Source: Pseudoclavibacter terrae (GTDB lineage: Bacteria > Actinomycetota > Actinomycetes > Actinomycetales > Microbacteriaceae). Taken from it: a stretch of 64,000 nt of DNA. Shown piece after piece: positions 43,901 to 53,224 of this stretch. The notes beneath the pieces were generated by a model. It searched no databases and was not told the origin of the DNA. It worked only from the letters and a program-made list of their open reading frames with translations. The first letter of the stretch is position 1; the number at the start of each line of letters is the position of its first letter. The stretch is from the NCBI RefSeq assembly GCF_008831075.1, contig NZ_WBJX01000005.1:1-64000 (forward strand), given 5' to 3'. Made by a program: the position numbers and the translations under genes.

Positions 43901-44070
43901 CGTCCCCCGACTCCGACTCGGCAGCCGAGCACGACGGCCTGCAGGATGCGGCTTCGGCCGGCGGCGAGACGGGATACAACACCGGGGCGCTCGCCCGAGT
44001 CAACGAAGAGGTCGAAGCAGATCAGACCGACATCGAACCCGTCGAATCCGAGGAGGTGACCCGCGCGTGA
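40993..44070 (+). CDS. mnhA: Na+/H+ antiporter subunit A (MnhA/MrpA, with fused MrpB-type domain)
   Basis: The 1025-residue protein has about 20 membrane helices. Residues ~60-420 form the NuoL-like proton-conducting module ([49 protein letters not shown]), then come an NQO6-like/DUF4040 region (about 600-680) and a C-terminal MnhB domain (about 820-960; [24 protein letters not shown]). A hydrophilic acidic tail follows. No separate mnhB exists, as expected for fused MrpA. Its TGA overlaps the mnhC GTG. The complex exchanges Na+ for H+ across the membrane. Confidence 0.95.
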   Translation: [1025 protein letters not shown]

Positions 44071-44747
44071 CTCTGTCCCTCGTGCTGCTCGTCGGCATGG
44101 CCGTGCTCTACGCGTGCGGCGTCTACCTGCTCCTCGAGCGCAGCCTCACGCGCATGCTCCTCGGCATCCTGCTCGTCGGCAACGCCACGAACATCCTCAT
44201 CTTCTTCATGTCGGGCAGCTTCGGGTTCGCCCCCATCTACGACGCAGACATCGCGCCGGAGGACTACTCCGACCCGCTCCCGCAGGCGTTCATCCTCACC
44301 GCCATCGTCATCACCTTCGGCGTGACCGCGTTCATGCTCGCCCTCATCTACCGCTCCTGGCGACTCGCGCAGGCGGACACCGTGAGCGACGACGAAGAAG
44401 ACATCGCGATGCGCACCGCCGACCTCTCGCAGGACGACGAGGAGTTCGACGAGGACGAGTCGGGCGACACCGAGTTCGGCCAGTACGCGGAGACCGCCGT
44501 CTCGACGGCGCGCATCGCCATGGCCGAAGGGGCGACCGCGGACCCGGGCAAGGAGTCGTTCGCGGAGGTCTCGCGAAAGGCGACGGAGCCCATGAACCGG
44601 CACGAGGAGCTCGAGGAGTTCCGGGCAGGGGAGCAGGACTCGGACGGCGAGCTGGACGCGCGGCCCGCCGAAGTCGGGCTCGACTCCGGGGCCGACGACC
44701 ACGAAGACCGCAACGACGACACCGCAGGAGAGGGGGAACGCTCATGA
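44067..44747 (+). CDS. mnhC: Na+/H+ antiporter subunit C (MnhC/MrpC) with long acidic tail
   Basis: The 226-residue product starts with GTG 44067, 10 nt after AGGAGG. Residues 1-~110 are the NuoK-like three-helix MrpC core (LLLERSLTRMLLGILLVGNATNILIFF). The remaining ~115 residues are hydrophilic, strongly acidic (DEEDIAMRTADLSQDDEEFDEDESGD) and look disordered. MrpC proteins are usually around 110-150 residues, so the tail is unusual. The gene overlaps mnhA by 4 nt and mnhD by 4 nt. Confidence 0.93.
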   Translation: MTLSLVLLVGMAVLYACGVYLLLERSLTRMLLGILLVGNATNILIFFMSGSFGFAPIYDADIAPEDYSDPLPQAFILTAIVITFGVTAFMLALIYRSWRLAQADTVSDDEEDIAMRTADLSQDDEEFDEDESGDTEFGQYAETAVSTARIAMAEGATADPGKESFAEVSRKATEPMNRHEELEEFRAGEQDSDGELDARPAEVGLDSGADDHEDRNDDTAGEGERS

Positions 44748-46309
44748 CCTGGCTCGTTCCCCTCATCGTGCTCGTGCCCCTCATCGGCGCGGCCCTGGCG
44801 CTGACCGCCGCCCGAGCGGCGCGCCTCCAGATCTTCATCGCCCAGGCGACGCTCGTGCTGGCGCTCGGCGTCAGCATCGGATTGCTCGTCGCGGTCACCA
44901 CGTCGGGCGAGGCGCTGGTCGTCCAAGGTGGCGGCTGGCTCGCGCCGTTCGGCATCTCGCTCGTCGTCGACCAGCTGTCGGCGATGCTGGTCGTCGTCAC
45001 GAGCATCGTGCTGCTCGCGGTGATGGCCTTCTCGATCGGCCAGGGCGCGGCGGATGGCGACGACGAGACGCCGGTCTCGATCTTCTACCCGACCTACCTC
45101 GTGCTCTCCGCGGGCGTCTACAACGCCTTCATCGCCGGTGACCTCTTCAACATGTACGTGGGCTTCGAGATCCTGCTCGTGTCGAGCTTCGTGCTCATCA
45201 CGCTCGGCGGGACCACGGAGCGGATCAAGGCCGGTGTCACGTACATCGTCGTGAGCCTGGTCTCCTCCTTCATCTTCCTCGGGTCGATCGCGCTCATCTA
45301 CGGTGCGGTCGGCACGGTGAACTTCGCGGAGATCGCGGTTCGGATGGCCGAGCTTCCGCAGGATGTGCAGCTCATGCTGCACATGCCGCTCCTCATCGCC
45401 TTCGCGATCAAGGCCGCGCTGTTCCCCTTGTCCTTCTGGCTGCCGGACTCGTACCCGTCAGCACCAGCGCCGGTCACGGCGGTGTTCGCGGGCCTGCTGA
45501 CGAAGGTCGGCGTGTACGCGATCCTGCGGACGGAGACGCTGCTGTTCTGGGACAACGACATCTCCGTGCTGCTCATGGTCATCGCCCTGCTCACGATGAT
45601 CGTCGGCATCCTCGGCGCGGTGGCCCAGGCCGGCATCCGACGAATGCTGTCGTTCACCCTCGTCAGCCACATCGGCTACATGATCTTCGGCGTCGCTCTC
45701 GGCACCGAGCTCGGGTACGCCGCAACGGTGTTCTACATCGTCCACCACATCATCGTGCAGACCGCCCTGTTCCTCGTGACGGGGCTCATCGAGCGCATCG
45801 CGGGCTCCTCGTCGCTGACCCACCTGGGCGGGATGCTCAAGCGCGCGCCGTTCGTGGCCGTGCTGTTCTTCATCCCGATGCTCAACCTCGGCGGCATCCC
45901 GCCGTTCTCGGGCTTCATCGGGAAGCTCGGCCTCTTCACGGCGGGCGCCGCCCAGGGCAGCGTGCTCAGCTACGTCCTCATCGGCGCCGGCGCCGTAACG
46001 AGCCTCCTCACCCTGTACGCGCTGATCCGCGTCTGGAACCTCGGCTTCTGGCGCACGCAGGAGCAGGTCGTCGACTTCTCCTCGCCGATGACGGAGCGCA
46101 TCTCCGACACTCCCGAGTCGGCGGTCGTCACCGAGACGAAGTCGTCGTCGCGGCTCATGACCATCGCGACGACCACCATGGTCGCCGTGAGCGTCGCCAT
46201 CACGATCTTCGCAGGGCCCATCTACGAGTGGTCCGAGACGGCCGCGTTCGATCTGTTCCCGGCCGAGTACATCAGCTCGGTCTCCAACGGGGAGGTGCTC
46301 AAGCCATGA
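44744..46309 (+). CDS. mnhD: Na+/H+ antiporter subunit D (MnhD/MrpD)
   Basis: The 521-residue protein is a NuoM/NuoN-like membrane transporter with about fourteen helices. NMYVGFEILLVSSFVLITLGG carries the conserved Glu, and KAALFPLSFWLPDSYPSAPAPVTAVFAGLLTKVGVYA contains the lysine and proline signature of the proton channel. It starts at ATG 44744 within the overlap with mnhC and ends by overlapping mnhE. Confidence 0.95.
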   Translation: MTWLVPLIVLVPLIGAALALTAARAARLQIFIAQATLVLALGVSIGLLVAVTTSGEALVVQGGGWLAPFGISLVVDQLSAMLVVVTSIVLLAVMAFSIGQGAADGDDETPVSIFYPTYLVLSAGVYNAFIAGDLFNMYVGFEILLVSSFVLITLGGTTERIKAGVTYIVVSLVSSFIFLGSIALIYGAVGTVNFAEIAVRMAELPQDVQLMLHMPLLIAFAIKAALFPLSFWLPDSYPSAPAPVTAVFAGLLTKVGVYAILRTETLLFWDNDISVLLMVIALLTMIVGILGAVAQAGIRRMLSFTLVSHIGYMIFGVALGTELGYAATVFYIVHHIIVQTALFLVTGLIERIAGSSSLTHLGGMLKRAPFVAVLFFIPMLNLGGIPPFSGFIGKLGLFTAGAAQGSVLSYVLIGAGAVTSLLTLYALIRVWNLGFWRTQEQVVDFSSPMTERISDTPESAVVTETKSSSRLMTIATTTMVAVSVAITIFAGPIYEWSETAAFDLFPAEYISSVSNGEVLKP

Positions 46310-47013
46310 AGGTGAACGACCGCAGCGCCCGCAAGCCCAGGCGCCACGCCATCCTCGTCCAGCTGCCGCTGCTGCTCGCGCTCGTCGCGTTCTGGCTCGT
46401 GCTGTGGGGCCACGTCGACGTCATCAGCGTCGTCACCGGGATCATCTTCTCGGTCATCATCGTCGAGGTCTTCTACCTGCCCGCCGTCGACCTCTCCGGG
46501 CGCATCAACCTGTGGTGGACGCTCGTCTTCTTCGTGAAGTTCATGTACCGCCTCGTCAGCGCGTCGTTCATCGTCGCGTGGCTGGCGTTCCGGCCAGCGA
46601 AGCCGCCGCTCGGCTCCGTCGTCTCGGTGCAGCTGCGCACGCGCAGCGACTTCATCCTCACGCTGACGGCCGAGGTCAACATGCTCATCCCAGGCTCCAT
46701 GGTCGTCGAAGTCGACCGGATGCACTCCGTGCTCTACCTGCACGTGCTGGACGCCTCGACCGACGAGTCCGTCGAATCGGTCAAGGCTCTGGCGCTCGAC
46801 GTGGAGGAGGGGCTCGCGCTCGCGCTCGGAACCCGCGACGACCTCTGGCGGGTCAACCGCGACCGCGTGCGTCGTGGGCTCGGTTCCATCGGCCAGTCGC
46901 CGGCGCAGAAGAAGCACGAGGCGATCCGCGACAAGCAGTTCGCGCATGACACGCCCGTCGTCGTCAAGGGCTCATCCGCGGGCGCATCAACAGCGAAGGA
47001 GGGCCGCGCGTGA
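46306..47013 (+). CDS. mnhE: Na+/H+ antiporter subunit E (MnhE/MrpE)
   Basis: The 235-residue protein has two to three N-terminal helices (about 17-90) and a cytoplasmic domain with LTLTAEVNMLIPGSMVVEVD and LYLHVLDA, typical of MrpE. The tail (about 185-235) is basic and Ala/Ser-rich. It starts at ATG 46306 behind GGGGAGG and overlaps both neighbours by 4 nt. Confidence 0.93.
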   Translation: MKVNDRSARKPRRHAILVQLPLLLALVAFWLVLWGHVDVISVVTGIIFSVIIVEVFYLPAVDLSGRINLWWTLVFFVKFMYRLVSASFIVAWLAFRPAKPPLGSVVSVQLRTRSDFILTLTAEVNMLIPGSMVVEVDRMHSVLYLHVLDASTDESVESVKALALDVEEGLALALGTRDDLWRVNRDRVRRGLGSIGQSPAQKKHEAIRDKQFAHDTPVVVKGSSAGASTAKEGRA

Positions 47014-47297
47014 TGGTCATCGACGTCCTCGTCTGGATCTTCGGGACGATGTTCGCGGTCGCGGCGCTCCTCGCGGTGATCCGCATCATCCGCGGTCCGT
47101 CCATCGTCGACCGCATGGTCGCGTCCGATGCGCTCCTCACGATCCTCATCTGCGTGCTCGTGGCCGACATGATCATCCGCGGACACACCGACACGATCCC
47201 GCTCGTGCTGGCGCTCGCGATGACGGCGTTCATCGCCTCGGTCGCCGTGGCCAGGCACGTCACCCGACAGGAGGCGAACGCCAGTGAGCGCTTCTGA
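47010..47297 (+). CDS. mnhF: Na+/H+ antiporter subunit F (MnhF/MrpF)
   Basis: The 95-residue protein has three helices and the MrpF core AVIRIIRGPSIVDRMVASDAL with the conserved Asp-Arg pair. GTG at 47010 overlaps the mnhE stop; ATG at 47013 is an alternative. It overlaps mnhG by 14 nt. Confidence 0.94.
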   Translation: MMVIDVLVWIFGTMFAVAALLAVIRIIRGPSIVDRMVASDALLTILICVLVADMIIRGHTDTIPLVLALAMTAFIASVAVARHVTRQEANASERF

Positions 47298-47784
47298 CCT
47301 GCTGTTCGCGTCCGGCGGCCTCCTCGTGGAGAACGGCCCGCTGGATGCGCTCGACGTCGTCTCCCTCGTGTGCCTCGGGCTGGGAGCCATCCTGTCCCTC
47401 GCCGCCGGCGTCGGCCTCATGCGCTTCTCCGACGTGCTCATGCGGATGCACGCGCAGACGAAGCCGCAGATCGCGGGCCTCATGTTCCTGCTCATCGGCC
47501 TGGCCGTGCAGCAGACGCACCTGCCCACGATCCTGTTCCTCATCCCGATCATGTTCTTCCAGATGCTCACGACCCCGGCCGGCGCGACGATGCTCGCTCG
47601 AGCCGGCTACCGCAGTCGGCAGTTCGACAACGTGTCGCTGTATGTCGACGAGCTCTCAGCGGCAGTCGAGCGCGCCCAGCGCCGAACCGACGACGAGCTG
47701 ACGCGCGCGCAGGCCGTGCGGACCGGGGAACCGGAGAAGGAACCGGCGCCCGAGCACGAGGGTCTCGGGCACGGCGAGAAGTAG
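47284..47784 (+). CDS. mnhG: Na+/H+ antiporter subunit G (MnhG/MrpG)
   Basis: The 166-residue protein has three helices (about 20-105) with [25 protein letters not shown], the MrpG signature, and a hydrophilic tail rich in Glu/Arg (about 115-166). It is the last gene of the operon; the GTG start overlaps mnhF. The ilvD promoter follows 38 bases after its stop. Confidence 0.94.
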   Translation: MSASDLLFASGGLLVENGPLDALDVVSLVCLGLGAILSLAAGVGLMRFSDVLMRMHAQTKPQIAGLMFLLIGLAVQQTHLPTILFLIPIMFFQMLTTPAGATMLARAGYRSRQFDNVSLYVDELSAAVERAQRRTDDELTRAQAVRTGEPEKEPAPEHEGLGHGEK

Positions 47785-47821
47785 GCGCTCCCCTCGGCGC
47801 GGGGCGACCTTCTCTGCGGCG

Positions 47822-47827
47822 TAGAAT
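47822..47827 (+). promoter_or_regulatory. -10 element of ilvD (probable leaderless start)
   Basis: TAGAAT is followed by seven bases (GGCGGGC) and the ATG at 47835, so the transcript probably begins at the start codon and translation is leaderless. The hexamer is identical to the secA -10 box. Confidence 0.6.
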
Positions 47828-47834
47828 GGCGGGC

Positions 47835-49535
47835 ATGCCTGAGCCAGAAGTCGACATCAAGCCACGCAGTCGGGTCGTCACCGACGGCATCGAAGCCACC
47901 ACCTCGCGGGGCATGCTCCGCGCGGTCGGCATGGGCGACGAAGACTGGGACAAGCCGCAGATCGGCATCGCGTCCTCGTGGAACGAGATCACGCCGTGCA
48001 ACCTCTCCCTGGACCGTCTCGCCCAGGGCGCCAAGGAAGGCGTCCACTCGGGTGGCGGCTACCCGCTGCAGTTCGGCACCGTCTCGGTCTCCGACGGCAT
48101 CTCCATGGGCCACGAGGGCATGCACTTCTCCCTCGTCTCGCGTGAGGTCATCGCCGACTCCGTCGAGACGGTGGTCATGGCGGAGCGCCTCGACGGCACC
48201 GTGCTGCTCGCGGGATGCGACAAGTCGATTCCTGGCATGCTCATGGCCTCCGCCCGTCTGAACCTTTCGAGCGTCTTCCTCTACGCGGGGTCCATCGCAC
48301 CCGGTTGGGTCAAGCTCTCGGACGGCACCGAGAAGGACATCACGATCATCGACTCCTTCGAGGCAGTCGGCGCGTGCAAGGCCGGCAAGATGTCCGAGGC
48401 CGACCTGAAGCGCATCGAGTGCGCGTTCGCCCCGGGCGAGGGTGCCTGCGGTGGCATGTACACGGCGAACACGATGGCGTCCGTCGCCGAGGCGCTTGGC
48501 CTCAGCCTGCCTGGGTCGGCCGCTCCGGCTGCGGCAGACCGGCGCCGCGACGCGTTCGCGCACCGCTCGGGCGAGGCCGTCGTCAACCTGCTGCGCCAGG
48601 GCATCACGACTGGCGACATCCTCACGAAGGAGGCCTTCGAGAACGCGATCGCGCTCGCGATGGCGCTTGGCGGCTCGACCAACGTCGTGCTCCACCTCCT
48701 CGCGATCGCCCGCGAGGCGCAGGTCGACGTCACCCTGCACGACTTCAACCGCATCGGCGACAAGGTTCCGCACATCGCCGACATGAAGCCGTTCGGCAAG
48801 TACGTCATGAACGACGTCGACCGCCACGGCGGCATCCCCGTCGTCATGAAGGCGCTCCTCGACGAGGGCCTCATGCACGGCGACGCGCTCACCGTCACGG
48901 GCAAGACGCTCGCCGAGAACCTCCGCGACCTCAACCCGGAACCGGTCGACGGCGACGTCGTGCACACGATCGACAACCCCATCCACGCGACGGGCGGCAT
49001 CACGGTCCTGCACGGCTCGCTGGCACCCGAGGGTGCCGTCGTGAAGACGGCCGGCTTCGACGCCGACGTCTTCGAGGGGCCGGCCCGCGTGTTCGAGCGC
49101 GAGCGTGGCGCGATGGATGCCCTCACCAACGGGGAGATCGAAGCGGGCGACGTCATCGTCATCCGCTACGAAGGCCCCAAGGGCGGACCCGGCATGCGCG
49201 AGATGCTCGCCATCACGGCGGCCATCAAGGGCGCGGGGCTCGGCAAGGATGTACTACTCTTGACGGACGGACGATTCTCAGGCGGCACAACCGGCCTGTG
49301 CATCGGCCACATTGCACCGGAAGCGGTCGACCAAGGTCCTATCGCTTTCGTCCGCAGTGGAGATCTGATTCGGGTCGACATCGCGGCTCGCTCGATCGAC
49401 CTACTCGTCGACGACGCTGAGCTCGCCTCCCGCCGAGAAGGCTGGGAACCGCTCCCTCCGAAGTTCACGCGCGGCGTGCTTGCGAAATACTCGAAGCTCG
49501 TCCGCAGCGCGTCCGAGGGCGCGACCACGGGCTAG
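47835..49535 (+). CDS. ilvD: Dihydroxy-acid dehydratase
   Basis: The 566-residue enzyme dehydrates 2,3-dihydroxy-isovalerate and -methylvalerate in valine and isoleucine synthesis. Three Fe-S cysteines are visible in [22 protein letters not shown] and [16 protein letters not shown]; the C-terminal [22 protein letters not shown] is the family signature. The start at 47835 ([14 protein letters not shown]) fits a leaderless transcript. Codons from about 49248 to 49490 end in A/T in roughly a third of cases against under a tenth just before, so the 3' end looks mosaic. Confidence 0.96.
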   Translation: MPEPEVDIKPRSRVVTDGIEATTSRGMLRAVGMGDEDWDKPQIGIASSWNEITPCNLSLDRLAQGAKEGVHSGGGYPLQFGTVSVSDGISMGHEGMHFSLVSREVIADSVETVVMAERLDGTVLLAGCDKSIPGMLMASARLNLSSVFLYAGSIAPGWVKLSDGTEKDITIIDSFEAVGACKAGKMSEADLKRIECAFAPGEGACGGMYTANTMASVAEALGLSLPGSAAPAAADRRRDAFAHRSGEAVVNLLRQGITTGDILTKEAFENAIALAMALGGSTNVVLHLLAIAREAQVDVTLHDFNRIGDKVPHIADMKPFGKYVMNDVDRHGGIPVVMKALLDEGLMHGDALTVTGKTLAENLRDLNPEPVDGDVVHTIDNPIHATGGITVLHGSLAPEGAVVKTAGFDADVFEGPARVFERERGAMDALTNGEIEAGDVIVIRYEGPKGGPGMREMLAITAAIKGAGLGKDVLLLTDGRFSGGTTGLCIGHIAPEAVDQGPIAFVRSGDLIRVDIAARSIDLLVDDAELASRREGWEPLPPKFTRGVLAKYSKLVRSASEGATTG

Positions 49536-49616
49536 CCCCCAGAGTCTCGACTCTGATCCAGGGCTGCGCCTCATCGACTGCGCTCGAGTCATCGAGCACG
49601 AAGAAGAACGGATCTC

Positions 49617-51422
49617 ATGACGCAGGAAACTGCCGCCCGCATCGCCGCGGCGTCATCACCCTCCGCTGGGCACGAGCCCGAGATGCTGACCGGAGCCCAG
49701 GCTGTCGTCCGCACGCTCGAGAACCTCGGGGTCACGGACGTCTTCGGACTGCCGGGTGGCGCCATCATCGAGGTGTACGACCCGCTGCTCGACAGCACGA
49801 AGCTGCGCCACATCCTCGTCCGCCACGAGCAGGGCGCGGGCCACGCCGCCGAGGGCTACGCCTCGGCGAGCGGCAAGACCGGCGTGTGCATCGCGACGAG
49901 CGGGCCCGGCGCCACGAACCTCGTGACCGCCATCGCCGACGCCTACATGGACTCGGTGCCGCTGCTCGCCATCACCGGCCAGGTGTTCTCGCACCTCATG
50001 GGCACGGACGCCTTCCAGGAGGCCGACATCATCGGCATCACCATGCCGGTGACGAAGCACAGCATCCTCGTGCGCACGCCGGAGGAGATCCCGGCGGCCA
50101 TCGCCGCCGCTTACCACATCGCCTCGACCGGTCGTCCGGGGCCCGTGCTCGTCGATATCACGAAGGACGCGCAGCAGAAGAAGGCGCCGTACGTCTGGCC
50201 CGTGAAGCTCGACCTGCCCGGCTACCGCCCGGTGCTCAAGGCCCACGGCAAGCAGATCCTCGCCGCGGCGCAGCTCATCGCGCAGGCCAAGAAGCCCGTC
50301 TTCTACCTGGGTGGAGGCATCGTCCGCTCCGGCGCGTCCGCGGAGGTGCAGCGACTCGTCGAGAAGACCGGGGCGCCCGCCGTCACGACCCTCATGGCCC
50401 GCGGCGCGTTCCCCGACTCGCACCCGCAGATGCTCGGCATGCCCGGCATGCATGGCACGGTGCCCGCAGTGCTCTCGCTGCAGGAAGCCGACCTGCTCAT
50501 CACCATCGGCGCCCGCTTCGACGACCGCGTGACCGGCAAGGCGGCGCTCTTCGCGCCGAACGCGAAGGTCATCCACGTCGACATCGACCCCGCCGAGATC
50601 TCCAAGATCCGCACCGCAGACGTGCCGATCGTCGGCGACGCCCGCGAGGTCGCCATCGACCTCCTCGCCGCCGTCACCGACCACGCGCCCGCCGACACGG
50701 AACGCCTGGCCGAATGGTGGACCTACCTCGACGGCCTCAAGGCCGAGTTCCCGCTCGGGTACACCGACCCGAGCGACGGACTCCTCTCGCCGCAGCGCAT
50801 CATCCAGCGCATCAGCGAGCTCACGGGGCCGGAAGCCATCTACGCGGCAGGCGTCGGGCAGCACCAGATGTGGGCAGCGCAGTTCGTCAAGTACGAACGC
50901 CCCAACGCGTGGCTCAACTCCGGCGGCGCCGGCACCATGGGGTACGCCATCCCGGCAGCGATGGGTGCCAAGGTCGCCGAGCCGCACCGCACGGTGTGGG
51001 CCATCGACGGCGACGGATGCTTCCAGATGACGAACCAGGAACTCGCGACCTGCGCCATCAACGACATCCCCATCAAGGTCGCCATCATCAACAACTCGTC
51101 GCTCGGCATGGTGCGGCAGTGGCAGACCCTCTTCTACGACGGCCGCCACTCGAACACCGACCTGAACACGGGGCACGAGACGGTCCGCATCCCCGACTTC
51201 GTGAAGCTCGCCGACGCCTACGGGGCGCTCGGCATCCGCGTCACGAAGGAAGAGGAGATCGACGCCGCCATCAAGCTCGCACTCGAGACCAACGACCGCA
51301 GCGTCGTCATCGACTTCGTCGTGAGCGCGGACGCCATGGTGTGGCCGATGGTGCCGCAGGGCGTCTCGAACAGCTTCGTCCAGTACGCCAAAGAACACAG
51401 CCCGACCTTCGAGGGGGAGTAG
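49617..51422 (+). CDS. ilvB: Acetolactate synthase, large subunit
   Basis: The 601-residue ThDP enzyme makes acetolactate and acetohydroxybutyrate. It has an N-terminal pyrimidine-binding domain with the catalytic Glu in [15 protein letters not shown], a central FAD-binding domain, and a C-terminal diphosphate domain with [29 protein letters not shown] (GDG-N26-NN motif). It starts 81 bases after ilvD; that gap contains only a small AGAGTC/GACTCT hairpin and I see no leader peptide. ilvN follows 3 nt after the stop. Confidence 0.97.
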   Translation: MTQETAARIAAASSPSAGHEPEMLTGAQAVVRTLENLGVTDVFGLPGGAIIEVYDPLLDSTKLRHILVRHEQGAGHAAEGYASASGKTGVCIATSGPGATNLVTAIADAYMDSVPLLAITGQVFSHLMGTDAFQEADIIGITMPVTKHSILVRTPEEIPAAIAAAYHIASTGRPGPVLVDITKDAQQKKAPYVWPVKLDLPGYRPVLKAHGKQILAAAQLIAQAKKPVFYLGGGIVRSGASAEVQRLVEKTGAPAVTTLMARGAFPDSHPQMLGMPGMHGTVPAVLSLQEADLLITIGARFDDRVTGKAALFAPNAKVIHVDIDPAEISKIRTADVPIVGDAREVAIDLLAAVTDHAPADTERLAEWWTYLDGLKAEFPLGYTDPSDGLLSPQRIIQRISELTGPEAIYAAGVGQHQMWAAQFVKYERPNAWLNSGGAGTMGYAIPAAMGAKVAEPHRTVWAIDGDGCFQMTNQELATCAINDIPIKVAIINNSSLGMVRQWQTLFYDGRHSNTDLNTGHETVRIPDFVKLADAYGALGIRVTKEEEIDAAIKLALETNDRSVVIDFVVSADAMVWPMVPQGVSNSFVQYAKEHSPTFEGE

Positions 51423-51425
51423 ACC

Positions 51426-51932
51426 ATGTCGAAGCACGTCCTTTCCCTCCTCGTGGAGGACAAGCCAGGCCTGCTGACACGCGTCGCCGGGCTGTTCGCC
51501 CGCCGAGGCTTCAACATCGAATCGCTTGCCGTCGGCGCGAGCGAGGTCGACGGGCTCTCCCGCATCACGGTCGTCGTCGATGTCGAGGAGTTCCCGCTCG
51601 AGCAGGTGACGAAGCAGCTCAACAAGCTCATCAACGTCATCAAGATCGTCGAGCTCGAATACGACGCGTCCGTCCAGCGCGAGCACCTGCTCGTCAAGGT
51701 CAAGGTCGACTCCGCGACCCGCTCGCAGGTCATCGAAGCCGTCAACCTCTTCCGGGCCCGCGTCGTCGACGTGGCAACGGACGCACTGGTCATCGAGACC
51801 ACGGGCGACACCGGGAAGGTGCAGGCCTTCCTGCGCGTCCTCGAGCCGTACGGGATCCGCGAGATCGTCCAGTCCGGCCTCGTCGCCGTGGGGCGCGGAT
51901 CCAAGTCCATGACCGAGCGGGTCTCGCGCTGA
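51426..51932 (+). CDS. ilvN: Acetolactate synthase, small (regulatory) subunit
   Basis: The 168-residue subunit has an N-terminal ACT domain (about 1-80; HVLSLLVEDKPGLLTRVAGLFARRGFNIESLAVG) that binds valine for feedback inhibition and a C-terminal ALS_ss_C domain (about 82-160). A GAGGGGGAG site formed by the ilvB end precedes the ATG. It is the obligate partner of IlvB. Confidence 0.97.
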   Translation: MSKHVLSLLVEDKPGLLTRVAGLFARRGFNIESLAVGASEVDGLSRITVVVDVEEFPLEQVTKQLNKLINVIKIVELEYDASVQREHLLVKVKVDSATRSQVIEAVNLFRARVVDVATDALVIETTGDTGKVQAFLRVLEPYGIREIVQSGLVAVGRGSKSMTERVSR

Positions 51933-53042
<1,110 letters not shown>

Positions 53043-53075
53043 GCGCCACTCCCGCCTGCAGTCCTGAACTGCGTT

Positions 53076-53114
53076 GGGCCGGCCCGAGCATCCGCTCGTG
53101 GCCGGCCCTTCTTC
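53076..53114 (+). terminator. Terminator after ilvC
   Basis: A 9-bp stem GGGCCGGCC/GGCCGGCCC (53076-53084 with 53100-53108) encloses an inner CGAGC/GCTCG stem and is followed by TTCTTC. It separates the ilvBNC unit from serA. Confidence 0.75.
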
Positions 53115-53167
53115 GTGCCTGAGTGGCCAGTGTTACGACGGCGCGGGGCCGAAAGCGCGCCTCGCGA

Positions 53168-53173
53168 TAGGAT
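53168..53173 (+). promoter_or_regulatory. Probable -10 element of serA
   Basis: TAGGAT lies 51 bases before the serA GTG, downstream of the ilvC terminator. A GGAGGA ribosome-binding site is at 53211-53216. Confidence 0.5.
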
Positions 53174-53224
53174 CGCCTCGGCCTGCGCCCGCAGACTCCC
53201 TGTCTCCACTGGAGGATTCTTCAC

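Noticed and set aside
40041-44066. Upstream extension of the mnhC reading frame
   Set aside because: The frame is open for 1300 codons only as a shadow of DUF418 and mnhA; real MrpC homology begins at 44067 behind an AGGAGG site.
49536-49616. Possible attenuator or leader peptide upstream of ilvB
   Set aside because: No run of branched-chain codons in any small frame and no alternative terminator/antiterminator pair; only one weak 6-bp hairpin.
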